From: an uncultured Lachnospiraceae bacterium | GTDB taxonomy: Bacteria; Bacillota; Clostridia; Lachnospirales; Lachnospiraceae | Reading direction: 5' to 3' | Assembly (NCBI GenBank): GCA_944381505.1 | Contig: CALWLK010000021.1 | Coordinates: forward strand, 1-54,538 | DNA length: 54,538 nucleotides | Shown here: in pieces, positions 7,627 through 15,577 of the stretch | Numbering within the stretch: position 1 is the stretch's first letter | Layout: every line of letters begins with the position of its first letter | The notes under the pieces: model-generated | Databases searched by the model: none | What the model saw: only the letters and a program-made list of their open reading frames with translations | What the model was told of the DNA's origin: nothing | Position numbers and translations under genes: made by a program

Positions 7627-7701
7627 GGTGGGTAATGGGACTCGAACCCACGACCTTCAGAGCCACAATCTGACGCGCTAGCCAACTGTGCTATACCCAC
7701 C
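7627..7701 (-). tRNA. tRNA-His (anticodon GTG)
   Basis: Minus-strand cloverleaf with the extra 5' G (G-1) opposite C73 that marks tRNA-His: GGTGGGTA at the 5' end, TACCCACC at the 3' end. The anticodon loop TTGTGGC is on a TCAGA/TCTGA stem; T arm has TTCGAGT. About 36 bases downstream of tRNA-Arg on the same strand and probably co-transcribed with it. Confidence 0.93.
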
Positions 7702-7737
7702 ATATCAATGATTTAAGCGTCCGAACGCTCTCATCTA

Positions 7738-7811
<74 letters not shown>

Positions 7812-7826
7812 ACTTATCTTTAATAA

Positions 7827-7856
7827 GATAAGCACCATCTCGTGACAGTGCTTATC
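7827..7856 (-). repeat. Perfect inverted repeat at the tRNA-Arg transcription start
   Basis: GATAAGCAC and its exact complement GTGCTTATC are separated by 12 bases. The repeat begins two bases after the -10 box of the tRNA-Arg promoter and so covers the predicted start site. It could be an operator or a 5' leader hairpin. It also lies after the hydA stop codon but lacks a strong T run, so a terminator role is less likely. Confidence 0.6.
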
Positions 7857-7857
7857 T

Positions 7858-7886
7858 ATAATAGTAAATAATTCAATTTTTGTCAA
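7858..7886 (-). promoter_or_regulatory. Strong promoter of tRNA-Arg/tRNA-His
   Basis: Minus-strand consensus TTGACA (7881-7886), 17-base spacer, TATTAT (7858-7863). Confidence 0.8.
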
Positions 7887-7921
7887 CCGGATTTTAACTA
7901 AATATTTCCGGCGATTTTCGG

Positions 7922-9703
7922 CTAAATATTTCTCCCTATGGGATTTCCGTTTCTGTCTCTCTGAGGAGCCTTCGGCATCTCCCAAGCATTGTGATCCGTA
8001 TGCAGGAGATGATGTGCCTTATGTCCGCAGGGCTCGCCGAGATAGTCCGCATAGAGCTTCTTTACGTCGGGATTCTCATGCGAGAATCTAAGATCCATTC
8101 CTCTGTCCAAGAAGTAAAGGTTCTTTCCTCTGTCGAAGGCCGACTCGTATCCGTCGTGAATGGGCTGTCCGCCGCCGCCTACGCAGCCTCCGGGACAGGC
8201 CATGACCTCAACGAAATCGTAATGAGCTTCTCCCCTCTCGATCTTGTTGATGAGCTTTCTGGTGTTTCCGAGTCCGCTTACAGCCGCAACTCTGAGCTTT
8301 ATGCCGTTTATGTCAAACTCCGCCTCCTGAACATCGGACTCCTGACACTGAGCTCTGACCACCTTGAAGGCGTCAGGCTCCGCATTCTTTCCTGTGAGGG
8401 TAAAATATGCAGTCCTGAGAGCGGCCTCCATAACTCCTCCTGTGGCGCCGAAGATAACTCCTGCTCCCGATCCGTCTCTCATGAGTCTGTCGGGCTCTAT
8501 ATCCTTAAGTCCCGCGGGAAGCAAATGAGCGGTCCTTATCATCCTGTCAAGCTCTCTCGTGGTTATTACGCAGTCTGTATCATAGCCTGCAAACTCGTCA
8601 AAGTAGAGCTCCATATTCCTCTCACCCTTCTTTGCGACGCAGGGCATTACAGCCACAGAGTAAATATCCTCGGGCTTTTTGCCTATGCTCTGAGCAAAGT
8701 AGGTCTTTATCACAGAGCCGAACATCTGCATGGGGCTCTTCGCCGTGGAGAGGTTCTTCACAAGATGAGGATACTGGCTCTTTATGAACCTTATCCATCC
8801 GGGACAGCAGGAGGTGAACATGGGCCTCTCCTTGAACTCTCCGGATGTAAATCTCTTTATGAACTCGTTGGCCTCCTCCATGATGGTGAGGTCTGCCGAG
8901 AAGGTGGTGTCAAACACATAGTCCACGCCCATCTTCTTCAACGCATCGAATATCTTTCCGACTGTGGCCTGCTCTCTCGAAAGTCCGAGGGACTCGCCCC
9001 AAGCGGCTCTCACGGCGGGAGCCACCTGAACTACCACCACCTTATTCGGATCCTCGATGGCCTGCCAGAGCTTCTTTGTGTCGTCTCTCTCTCTGAGAGC
9101 TCCCACAGGGCAGTGGGTGATACACTGTCCGCAGAGCGAGCAGTCCGCCTCATTGATGGTCCTGTTTCCCGACACGTTCACAGTGGAGCGGGCTCCTGTG
9201 CCCTCCAGATCCCAAATGTTAAGGCTCTGTATCTTGTCGCAAACCTGTATGCAGCGCATACATTTGATACACTTCGCCGAATTCCTTATGAGGGGGAAAT
9301 TCTTGTCCCATTCCTGCTGCTCAAGCCTCTCTCCGAATCTCACATCCTGGATGTTGAGATCGTTTGCTATAGTCTGGAGAGTACAGTTTCCGCTCCTCAC
9401 GCAGGTAGCGCACTTGCAGTCATGCTGTGAGAGTATGAGCTGAACGGTACGTCTCCTGTCCATCCTGACCTTGGGAGAGTTGGTATATACTACCATTCCC
9501 TCCTCGACCACGTTGTTGCAGGAGGTTATAAGCCTCTCCTTACCTTCAACCTCAACCACACAGACGCGACAGGCAGCTATCTCGTTGAGTCCCTTCCAAT
9601 AGCAAAGATGGGGGATGGCAATGCCCACAGAAGCGGCGGCTTCCATTATCGTCGTGCCCTCTTTAACCGACACGTTTATTTTATCAATAGTCAAGCTTAC
9701 CAT
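7922..9703 (-). CDS. hydA: [FeFe]-hydrogenase, multi-cluster catalytic subunit
   Basis: This 593-residue enzyme interconverts protons and H2. Domains in order: plant-type [2Fe-2S] (Cys34, 45, 48, 62), a His-ligated [4Fe-4S] motif (His94, Cys98, 101, 107), a two-cluster ferredoxin domain (CIKCMRCIQVC near 145-155 and CSLCGQCITHC near 188-198), then the H-cluster domain. The H-cluster signatures are TSCCPGW (Cys299/300), MPCVAKKGE (Cys355) and ACPGGCVGGGGQP near residue 505, with a small-subunit-like C-terminus. All ligands appear intact. The start overlaps the upstream flavoprotein gene by 7 bases, with AGGAGG about 12 bases before. The pairing with a GltD-type protein resembles the glutamate-synthase-linked group of [FeFe]-hydrogenases, whose electron partner is not established. 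Confidence 0.95.
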   Translation of the reverse strand: MVSLTIDKINVSVKEGTTIMEAAASVGIAIPHLCYWKGLNEIAACRVCVVEVEGKERLITSCNNVVEEGMVVYTNSPKVRMDRRRTVQLILSQHDCKCATCVRSGNCTLQTIANDLNIQDVRFGERLEQQEWDKNFPLIRNSAKCIKCMRCIQVCDKIQSLNIWDLEGTGARSTVNVSGNRTINEADCSLCGQCITHCPVGALRERDDTKKLWQAIEDPNKVVVVQVAPAVRAAWGESLGLSREQATVGKIFDALKKMGVDYVFDTTFSADLTIMEEANEFIKRFTSGEFKERPMFTSCCPGWIRFIKSQYPHLVKNLSTAKSPMQMFGSVIKTYFAQSIGKKPEDIYSVAVMPCVAKKGERNMELYFDEFAGYDTDCVITTRELDRMIRTAHLLPAGLKDIEPDRLMRDGSGAGVIFGATGGVMEAALRTAYFTLTGKNAEPDAFKVVRAQCQESDVQEAEFDINGIKLRVAAVSGLGNTRKLINKIERGEAHYDFVEVMACPGGCVGGGGQPIHDGYESAFDRGKNLYFLDRGMDLRFSHENPDVKKLYADYLGEPCGHKAHHLLHTDHNAWEMPKAPQRDRNGNPIGRNI

Positions 9704-11526
9704 AACTTCTCGCGACCTCCTTTAAATATTCCGAAGCCGAAGTGGTCACATCTCAGGCATCTTCCCGCCTCCTGGCAGGCTTCGTTCTTGTTCATGCAGT
9801 TCTCTATGCCCTCGAAGTCCTTCACTCTCTCGCATGCTTCGCGCTCGGTGAGCTCTATCCTTCCGCAGGGCGCGTGATCGTCTATGTTGGGATCGGGTAT
9901 CTCAACGTCGCAGGTTATCTCATGTCTGTAGCCGAGATACTCGTCAATATTTGCAGCCATTACCTTTGCGGCGGCAACAGCCTTTATTACCGTGGCGGGG
10001 CCTGAAGCGCAGTCTCCTCCCGCAAAAACTCCGGGGATATCCTTGAAGCCTCCGTTGGGAAGAGTAACTATCTTTCCTCTCTCCACGGGAATTCCGGATT
10101 CCTCATAGTGCTTTGTCTCTATATTCTGTCCGATGGCGACGATGAGGGCCTCGCAGGGAATGAATATGTCCGGATCCCCTGTGGGTATCACAGAAGCCCT
10201 TCCTCCCTTTATCTTTGAGATCATCTGGGGTGTTACCCAAATTCCCTTTACCTTGCCGTTTTCTGTCTCAATACGAGCGGGAGCCTTGAGAGTAAGCATC
10301 TCCACTCCCTCCGCCATAGCTCCCTCTATCTCTGCGGGAAGGGCTGTCATGTCTGCCGTTCTTCTTCTGTAGACGCAACTCACCTTCTCGGCTCCGAGCC
10401 TTACGGCGGTCCTGACGGCGTCCATGGCAACATTTCCACCGCCTATGACGGCGACTTTCTTGCCCTTGAGGGACTCGGCCTGCCCCATGCCCACATTTCT
10501 CAGGAAGAACACTGCGGCCATAACCCCTTCCGCGTCCTCTCCCTCTATTCCGAGCTTTTTGTCGGTGCTTGCGCCCACGGTTATAAGGACCGCATCATAC
10601 TCTTTCCTCAAATCGTCAAGCTTGACATCTGTTCCCACCTTCACGTTGTGCTTTACCTCAACGCCTGTCTCAAGTATGGCGTTTATATCCTCGTCAAGCC
10701 TGTCCTTGGGAAGCCTGTAGTTGGGTATTCCGTATCTCAGCATTCCGCCCAGCTCCGGAAGCATCTCATACACTGTTACCTTATGGCCCATGAGCTGAAG
10801 ATAATATGCCGCCGAAAGACCTGAAGGTCCTCCTCCGACGACAGCTATCTTCTTTCCGGTGGAGGGTCCGCAGGGAGGCGGAGCCACCTTGCCGGCAAAA
10901 TCCGCCGCAACGCGCTTGATTCCTCTGATGTTTATGGCGTCATCCACCATATTCCTTCTGCAGCGGGCCTCACAGGGATGCTCGCATATGAAACCACAGG
11001 TAGTGGGGAAGGGATTGTCCTTCCTTATAAGTCTGATGGCGTCGGCATACCTTCCCTCTCTCACAAGGGCTATATATCCGGGCACATCAACATGGGCGGG
11101 ACATAGCGCCACACAGGGAACAGGCTGAGTGGTGAGGCAGGTACATCTTCTGTTCTTGACGTGCTCCTCATAATCCTCTCTGCAGTTTGTAATGCTCCTG
11201 TATACCATACGCGCGGCCTCGTAGCCTATGGCACAGTCGGCCGTCTCCATAATAGACTTTGAAGTGTCTTCAATGAGATCCAGCGTGTCCATATCCGCGT
11301 CTCCGTTGAGGACGTCGGTAAGCATGTGCTTAAGCTGCAAAAGTCCCACTCTGCAGGGCACGCACTTTCCGCAAGTCTGGGAATGGCTCATCTCGATGAA
11401 TGCTCTGGTGATATCAACAGGGCAGAGTCCCGGGGGGCTTGCGACTATCCTGCGCTCAAGATTCTTGTACAGATCCTCGACTACAAGCTGTGCATTAGTC
11501 GGGGTCGATATCTCAAGTCTGCTCAT
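9697..11526 (-). CDS. GltD-type FAD/NAD(P) oxidoreductase with NuoF-like Fe-S domain
   Basis: A 609-residue flavoprotein probably moves electrons between NAD(P)H and the hydrogenase encoded downstream. Residues 1-125 match the C-terminal [4Fe-4S] domain of NuoF/HydB (Cys52, 55, 58 and 98) without its FMN/NADH fold. Next is the GltD N-terminal Fe-S region (Cys138, 142, 177, 181, 185, 189), an FAD site GGGPSG (231-236), an NAD(P) site VIGGGNVAMD, and GVFAGGDCASG. A C-terminal Cys group (ENCMNKNEACQEAGRCLRC) may hold another cluster. Start at 11526 follows a GGAGG site; the open frame extends 35 codons further up but through the promoter. Overlap with hydA argues for one complex. Confidence 0.88.
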   Translation of the reverse strand: MSRLEISTPTNAQLVVEDLYKNLERRIVASPPGLCPVDITRAFIEMSHSQTCGKCVPCRVGLLQLKHMLTDVLNGDADMDTLDLIEDTSKSIMETADCAIGYEAARMVYRSITNCREDYEEHVKNRRCTCLTTQPVPCVALCPAHVDVPGYIALVREGRYADAIRLIRKDNPFPTTCGFICEHPCEARCRRNMVDDAINIRGIKRVAADFAGKVAPPPCGPSTGKKIAVVGGGPSGLSAAYYLQLMGHKVTVYEMLPELGGMLRYGIPNYRLPKDRLDEDINAILETGVEVKHNVKVGTDVKLDDLRKEYDAVLITVGASTDKKLGIEGEDAEGVMAAVFFLRNVGMGQAESLKGKKVAVIGGGNVAMDAVRTAVRLGAEKVSCVYRRRTADMTALPAEIEGAMAEGVEMLTLKAPARIETENGKVKGIWVTPQMISKIKGGRASVIPTGDPDIFIPCEALIVAIGQNIETKHYEESGIPVERGKIVTLPNGGFKDIPGVFAGGDCASGPATVIKAVAAAKVMAANIDEYLGYRHEITCDVEIPDPNIDDHAPCGRIELTEREACERVKDFEGIENCMNKNEACQEAGRCLRCDHFGFGIFKGGREKLW

Positions 11527-11561
11527 AATTTTTCCTCCGTAAAAATATGTTAATGGCATAC

Positions 11562-11590
11562 ATTGTACTATATATACATAAAATTGACAA
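11562..11590 (-). promoter_or_regulatory. Promoter of the hydrogenase operon
   Basis: Minus-strand TTGTCA (11585-11590), 17-base spacer, TACAAT (11562-11567); about 35 bases from the expected start to the ATG. Confidence 0.7.
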
Positions 11591-11689
11591 GTTAAAATGT
11601 TTTTTTTATATATAATTTCCAAGTGTTTCACTTATGCGAAAAAAAATACCATTTCCTATTGTTTTAATTTCAATACATTTTTTTGTAAA

Positions 11690-11743
11690 AAAGAGTAAAA
11701 AGAAACTGTCTCGGGTTACTATCAGTAACCTTTTGACAGTTTT
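11690..11743 (-). terminator. Terminator of the amino-acid ABC transporter operon
   Basis: Two-part minus-strand hairpin: outer arms AAACTGTC/GACAGTTT (11703-11710 with 11735-11742) and a perfect inner stem GGTTACT/AGTAACC, followed by a T-rich run. It is about 85 bases after the ATPase gene. The rest of 11591-11829 shows no gene; a 72-codon open frame there has no coding character. Confidence 0.8.
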
Positions 11744-11829
11744 CCTTCGAGTTATTTGTATATCGACGCCTCGGCCATGAAATATTCTTTCCGAAGCGCA
11801 CTCTTTTGCGTTAAATTTTTGCATTAAGA

Positions 11830-12576
11830 TCAGAGTACCTTTGACAGGAAGGATCTGAGTCTCTCCGATTTCGGTGACTCAAAAAACTCTGCGGGAGGTG
11901 CCTCCTCCACAAAATCTCCGCCGTCAAGGAACATGACTCTGTCGGCCACCTCTCTCGCAAAGCCCATCTCGTGGGTCACCACCACCATGGTCATATGTTC
12001 TCTCGCAAGCTCCCTCATTACCGAAAGGACCTCACCCACCATCTCCGGATCAAGGGCCGAGGTGGGCTCGTCAAAGAGCATTACGTCAGGCTTCATCATC
12101 AGGGCTCTGACTATGGCTATCCTCTGCTTCTGGCCTCCCGAAAGCTGATTGGGATACGCGTCCCTCTTGTCCGAGAGCCCAACCCTCTCAAGGAGCCTTT
12201 CAGCCTCGGCGTTTGCCTCCTCCTCTTTCATCCCCAAAAGCTTTACGGGGGCAAGAGCCACATTTTTAAGTATGCTCATATGAGGCAAAAGGTTGAACTG
12301 CTGGAACAACATCCCCATCTTTTGGCGGAGCTTGTCTATGTCCGTCTTTTTGTCGCATATATCCGTTCCCTCAAAATATATCTTTCCCCCGGTAGGTGTC
12401 TCAAGGAGATTCAGACATCTGAGGAAAGTGGATTTTCCCGAGCCTGAGGGGCCCACCACGAAAACCACCTCTCCCCTCTTTATCTCAGTGGATATATTTT
12501 TCAGGACCTCGTTATTGTTAAACGCCTTTGAAAGCCCTTCTACCTTTATGATCACATCTTCCTTCATACCGCTCAC
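11830..12576 (-). CDS. Polar amino-acid ABC transporter, ATP-binding protein
   Basis: The 248-residue cytoplasmic ATPase of a three-part amino-acid importer (GlnQ/HisP/ArtP type). It has Walker A GPSGSGKS (near residue 41), the Q-loop, the signature LSGGQKQR, Walker [14 protein letters not shown] and the switch His in VVTHEMG. Length is normal for the family. It is the last gene after the binding protein and permease, beginning 1 base after the permease stop. Polar amino-acid specificity (Gln, Glu, Arg, His, Cys) is inferred from the family; the exact substrate is not visible. Confidence 0.93.
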   Translation of the reverse strand: MSGMKEDVIIKVEGLSKAFNNNEVLKNISTEIKRGEVVFVVGPSGSGKSTFLRCLNLLETPTGGKIYFEGTDICDKKTDIDKLRQKMGMLFQQFNLLPHMSILKNVALAPVKLLGMKEEEANAEAERLLERVGLSDKRDAYPNQLSGGQKQRIAIVRALMMKPDVMLFDEPTSALDPEMVGEVLSVMRELAREHMTMVVVTHEMGFAREVADRVMFLDGGDFVEEAPPAEFFESPKSERLRSFLSKVL

Positions 12577-12577
12577 C

Positions 12578-13312
12578 CTATCTCACATCATTCTTTCTGA
12601 GCCTTTTCTCAAGTCTTCCCACAAGAGCCGTCAGCACAGTCACTGTTATCCAATAGAATACCGCCACCGTAAACAGAGGCAGGTACGGGTTATATGTCCT
12701 TGACCTGATTATATCTCCGCCCTTTGTCAGCTCGTTTATGGCTATGAAGCCTGATACGGAGGTCTCCTTAAGGAGAGCTATAAACTCATTGCACAGAGCG
12801 GGAAGCACGTTCTTTACCGCCTGGGGAAGGATTATATATATTATGGTCTGTCTGTAATTGAAGCCCAGCGAGCGCCCCGCCTCGAACTGCCCGTTATCTA
12901 TGCTCATTATACCGGATCTGAATATCTCCGCCACGTAGGCTCCGGAGTTTATTCCAAAGGCCAAAACGGCGGTCATCATCTTTGATGCGTCCGGAGACAC
13001 AAAGATGCAGTAGTACATTATCATGAGCTGGACGAGGACAGGAGTCCCCCTTATTATGGAAAGGTATACTCTGCACAGAGCGTTGAGGATCTTCAGCTTT
13101 CCGGTCTTATCGTAGGTAGACCTGACAGTGCCTACAATGAAGCCGAGAAGGATACCCAAAAGCACCGCAAACACGGTTATGGTGACCGTAGTCTTAAGCC
13201 CTCCAAGTATATATTTTACAAATCTTTCGTCAGCGACAAAATTCAGATTAAACTGCTCCGGGGAGAAATATTGTCCCCACCATGCCGCGACTCCACTTAA
13301 CCACTCTGACAT
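12578..13312 (-). CDS. Polar amino-acid ABC transporter, permease
   Basis: A 244-residue inner-membrane permease of the His/Glu/Gln/Arg family, with about five helices and the EAA-type coupling loop [23 protein letters not shown] (only key part cited: EAGRSLGF). It also has the typical RGTPVLVQL motif after the third helix. I place the start at the ATG of MSEWLSG, with GAAAGGAA upstream; the frame stays open 28 codons earlier without support. A single permease gene suggests it acts as a homodimer with the downstream ATPase. Confidence 0.92.
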   Translation of the reverse strand: MSEWLSGVAAWWGQYFSPEQFNLNFVADERFVKYILGGLKTTVTITVFAVLLGILLGFIVGTVRSTYDKTGKLKILNALCRVYLSIIRGTPVLVQLMIMYYCIFVSPDASKMMTAVLAFGINSGAYVAEIFRSGIMSIDNGQFEAGRSLGFNYRQTIIYIILPQAVKNVLPALCNEFIALLKETSVSGFIAINELTKGGDIIRSRTYNPYLPLFTVAVFYWITVTVLTALVGRLEKRLRKNDVR

Positions 13313-13418
13313 AGTTTTTTCCTTTCTACAGACGATACTGCCCAAGCCCACAGGCTCGGACAGTATGATAATAACATTATGTATATCGGGATTCAAGCTC
13401 CCCTTTCCTCCGAAGAGT

Positions 13419-14291
13419 TTATTCCGCGGGGATGTACTTGTTCATGATCTCGTCGAGAGTGCCGTCCTCCTTAAGCTCTGCGATAGCGGCGTTGAGGCTC
13501 TCCACAAGCTCCTCATTTCCCTTTGCGACAGCTATTGCGTACTCCTCCTTGTCAAGCTCCTCTCCGGCCTGCTTCAGAGTATCGCTGTTCTGTGAAAGGA
13601 ACACCTTCGCGGGAGCGTTGTCTATAAGCACAGCGTCTACCTTTCCCTGCTTGAGAGACTCAACAGCCTCGAAGTAGGTGTTGAAGCGGTCAACATTGTC
13701 GTCACCGACGATCTCGCTCGCCTTAAGGTCTCCGGTGGTTCCTGTCTGAACTCCTACAGTGTGGTCCGAAAGGGCCTCAACTCCTGTAATCTCCTCGTTG
13801 TCGGCTCCCACGATAAGCATGAGCGCAGACTCTGCGTAAGTGTCTGTAAAGTCCACAGAAGCCTCACGCTCGGGAGTTACGGAGATGGCAGCCATTCCTA
13901 TATCAGCCTTTCCTGAGGTAACTGAAGGGATAACGGCATCGAAAGCCATGTCTTCTATCTTGAGCTCCATGCCGAGCTTGTCTGCTATTGCCTTTGCAAC
14001 CTCGGGATCTATTCCTATGATATCGTCTCCATCATGATATTCCCAGGGATCGAACTCGGCGTTTGTAGCCATTGTAAGAGTTCCCCCTGTCTGCTCCGCC
14101 TCTGCCTCTTCGGAAGCCTCGGTCTCGGAAGTCTCGGCCTCGGAAGCCTCCTCGCCGGATGCCTCTGTAGTCTCTGCCGCCTCAGTCTCGGCAGCAGTCG
14201 TTGTCTCCTCCGCAGTATCTGATGAACCGCAGGCTGCAAGGGATGCGGCAAGGGCAAGGGCCATAGTCAAGGTCATAAGTTTCTTTTTCAT
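13419..14291 (-). CDS. Amino-acid ABC transporter substrate-binding lipoprotein
   Basis: A 290-residue lipoprotein with a signal peptide ending in the lipobox LAAC (Cys at about residue 23). An approximately 50-residue linker of Glu, Ala, Thr and Ser follows, then a type 2 periplasmic-binding fold. Visible signatures are TNAEFDPWEYHDGDDIIGID near the start of the fold (key part FDPWEY), KADIGMAAISVTPER and GVQTGTTGDL, typical of polar amino-acid binding proteins. The ATG at 14291 has GGAGGA upstream. First gene of the transporter operon. The linker would hold the domain away from the membrane across the wall. Confidence 0.93.
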   Translation of the reverse strand: MKKKLMTLTMALALAASLAACGSSDTAEETTTAAETEAAETTEASGEEASEAETSETEASEEAEAEQTGGTLTMATNAEFDPWEYHDGDDIIGIDPEVAKAIADKLGMELKIEDMAFDAVIPSVTSGKADIGMAAISVTPEREASVDFTDTYAESALMLIVGADNEEITGVEALSDHTVGVQTGTTGDLKASEIVGDDNVDRFNTYFEAVESLKQGKVDAVLIDNAPAKVFLSQNSDTLKQAGEELDKEEYAIAVAKGNEELVESLNAAIAELKEDGTLDEIMNKYIPAE

Positions 14292-14371
14292 AATATCCTC
14301 CTCTTTGATCCATATATCCGAAATCAATATATGAATTTTTATGCAAAATTTTGTATATTTAGTATGTCGTT

Positions 14372-14399
14372 ATTATACACCGATATTTTTAAATTTCAA
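14372..14399 (-). promoter_or_regulatory. Promoter of the amino-acid ABC transporter operon
   Basis: Minus-strand TTGAAA (14394-14399), 16-base spacer, perfect TATAAT (14372-14377); leader of about 75 bases. Confidence 0.7.
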
Positions 14400-14544
14400 G
14401 TACTTTTTTCAAAAACCGGCAAAGTTTATTAATTTTCCCGCAAAAGTGCCCGAAAATTTCTCAAAAAGTATTAAAATGCATTATAATATATCCGGTGAGA
14501 AAATATTAATGCCTAAGGGCCGCCGCCGGAAAGGGAGACTGAAA

Positions 14545-15240
14545 ATGTCGAAGTCCGAAACTTGTCGGGACAGCTTCATATTTTTGACAGGGATCCTGCT
14601 TCTTATCATGGAGGGAGCAAAGCAGCTCTTTTTGTACTTTGTCGTATTCGACCGCAGCTATAATGTGTGGTATTTTCCTTTTCAGCTCTGCTCTGTCCCC
14701 ATGTATCTGTGTCTCTTTTACGGAGCGGCATCATTTATTAAGGAAAGGACGGATTCCCCGAGGATACAAAGGGCCCTTGACTCCTCCATAAGGATATCCG
14801 CTCTCTTTATTCAGGATTTCGGCTTTTTGGGTGGAATCATGGCTCTTTTGGTCCCGGAGGGCTTCATTTGGAAGGACTATCCCCTGCTCTCGGCCCACGG
14901 ATATCTGTGGCATATCATACTTATAGCCCTCGCCATATATATATCTATGAGGGATCTCGCATACAAAAAAGAGAGGGATTTCATAAAAACTCTCCCTCTC
15001 TTTGCCGCATTGTCTGTTATTGCGGAGATACTGAATATTCTTTTGAGCCGCTCAGGAGGAGACTGCGATATGTTCTACATCTCCCCTTATCATCTGAGCT
15101 CCCAGCCTGTCTTCAGAGATATTGACAGACTGATAGGACGCATTCCCGGCATTTTCGTATATCTCATATGCGTGGCCGCAGGGGCCTTCATCATCCACTC
15201 TCTCTTCTGCAGGATATCGTCTCTCAAGAAAAGCCGATAA
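14545..15240 (+). CDS. YwaF/TIGR02206-like integral membrane protein
   Basis: A 231-residue membrane protein with six to seven predicted helices. The motifs FPFQLCSVPMYLC and HGYLWHIIL match the YwaF/TMEM164-like family, whose conserved Cys and His have been discussed as acyltransferase-like; this match is from memory and moderate. The start at 14545 is preceded by AGGGAG about 7 bases away; an ATG at 14509 with weaker GGTGAG would add 12 basic residues. It is the only plus-strand gene between two minus-strand groups. The function is unknown. Confidence 0.7.
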   Translation: MSKSETCRDSFIFLTGILLLIMEGAKQLFLYFVVFDRSYNVWYFPFQLCSVPMYLCLFYGAASFIKERTDSPRIQRALDSSIRISALFIQDFGFLGGIMALLVPEGFIWKDYPLLSAHGYLWHIILIALAIYISMRDLAYKKERDFIKTLPLFAALSVIAEILNILLSRSGGDCDMFYISPYHLSSQPVFRDIDRLIGRIPGIFVYLICVAAGAFIIHSLFCRISSLKKSR

Positions 15241-15257
15241 CTCGCGCCTGTCCGAGC

Positions 15258-15563
15258 CTACCTCTCCAGGGGGCCGTCGTAATCCATGATCCCGCCTATG
15301 TTCACAGCCTCAAAGCCCGACTTTTCAAGGAACATACAGGCTCTCTTGCTCCTCGCCCCGCTCCTGCAATACACAAAATAAGTCTTGTCCTTTGAAAGCT
15401 CCCCTGCTGGCACTGTCTTCGGAAGCCTGTCAAGGGGGATGTTCACGCTGCCGCCTATATGGCCTTCCGCATATTCATCCTCACCTCTCACGTCCAAAAG
15501 AACAGCATCTTCCGTCTCCTTCATGAGCTCAAGGCCTTCTCTGATACTTTCCGTCGTCTTCAT
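15258..15563 (-). CDS. Single-domain rhodanese-like sulfurtransferase
   Basis: A 101-residue cytoplasmic protein made of one rhodanese domain: LLDVRGEDEYAEGHI near the N-terminus and the active-site loop CRSGARS (Cys near residue 70). Such proteins carry persulfide sulfur for thiolation or detoxification. The catalytic Cys and following Arg are present, so it is likely active. It follows argS by 14 bases and may share its transcript, but no functional link is evident. Confidence 0.9.
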   Translation of the reverse strand: MKTTESIREGLELMKETEDAVLLDVRGEDEYAEGHIGGSVNIPLDRLPKTVPAGELSKDKTYFVYCRSGARSKRACMFLEKSGFEAVNIGGIMDYDGPLER

Positions 15564-15577
15564 AAATACTTCCCTCT

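Noticed and set aside
7991-9430. 479-codon plus-strand open frame opposite hydA
   Set aside because: Although long, it mirrors the codon structure of hydA, and all hydrogenase motifs are on the minus strand.
11606-11824. 72-codon minus-strand frame between the hydrogenase and ABC operons
   Set aside because: It runs through a terminator hairpin, has no ribosome-binding site and looks like non-coding AT-rich sequence.
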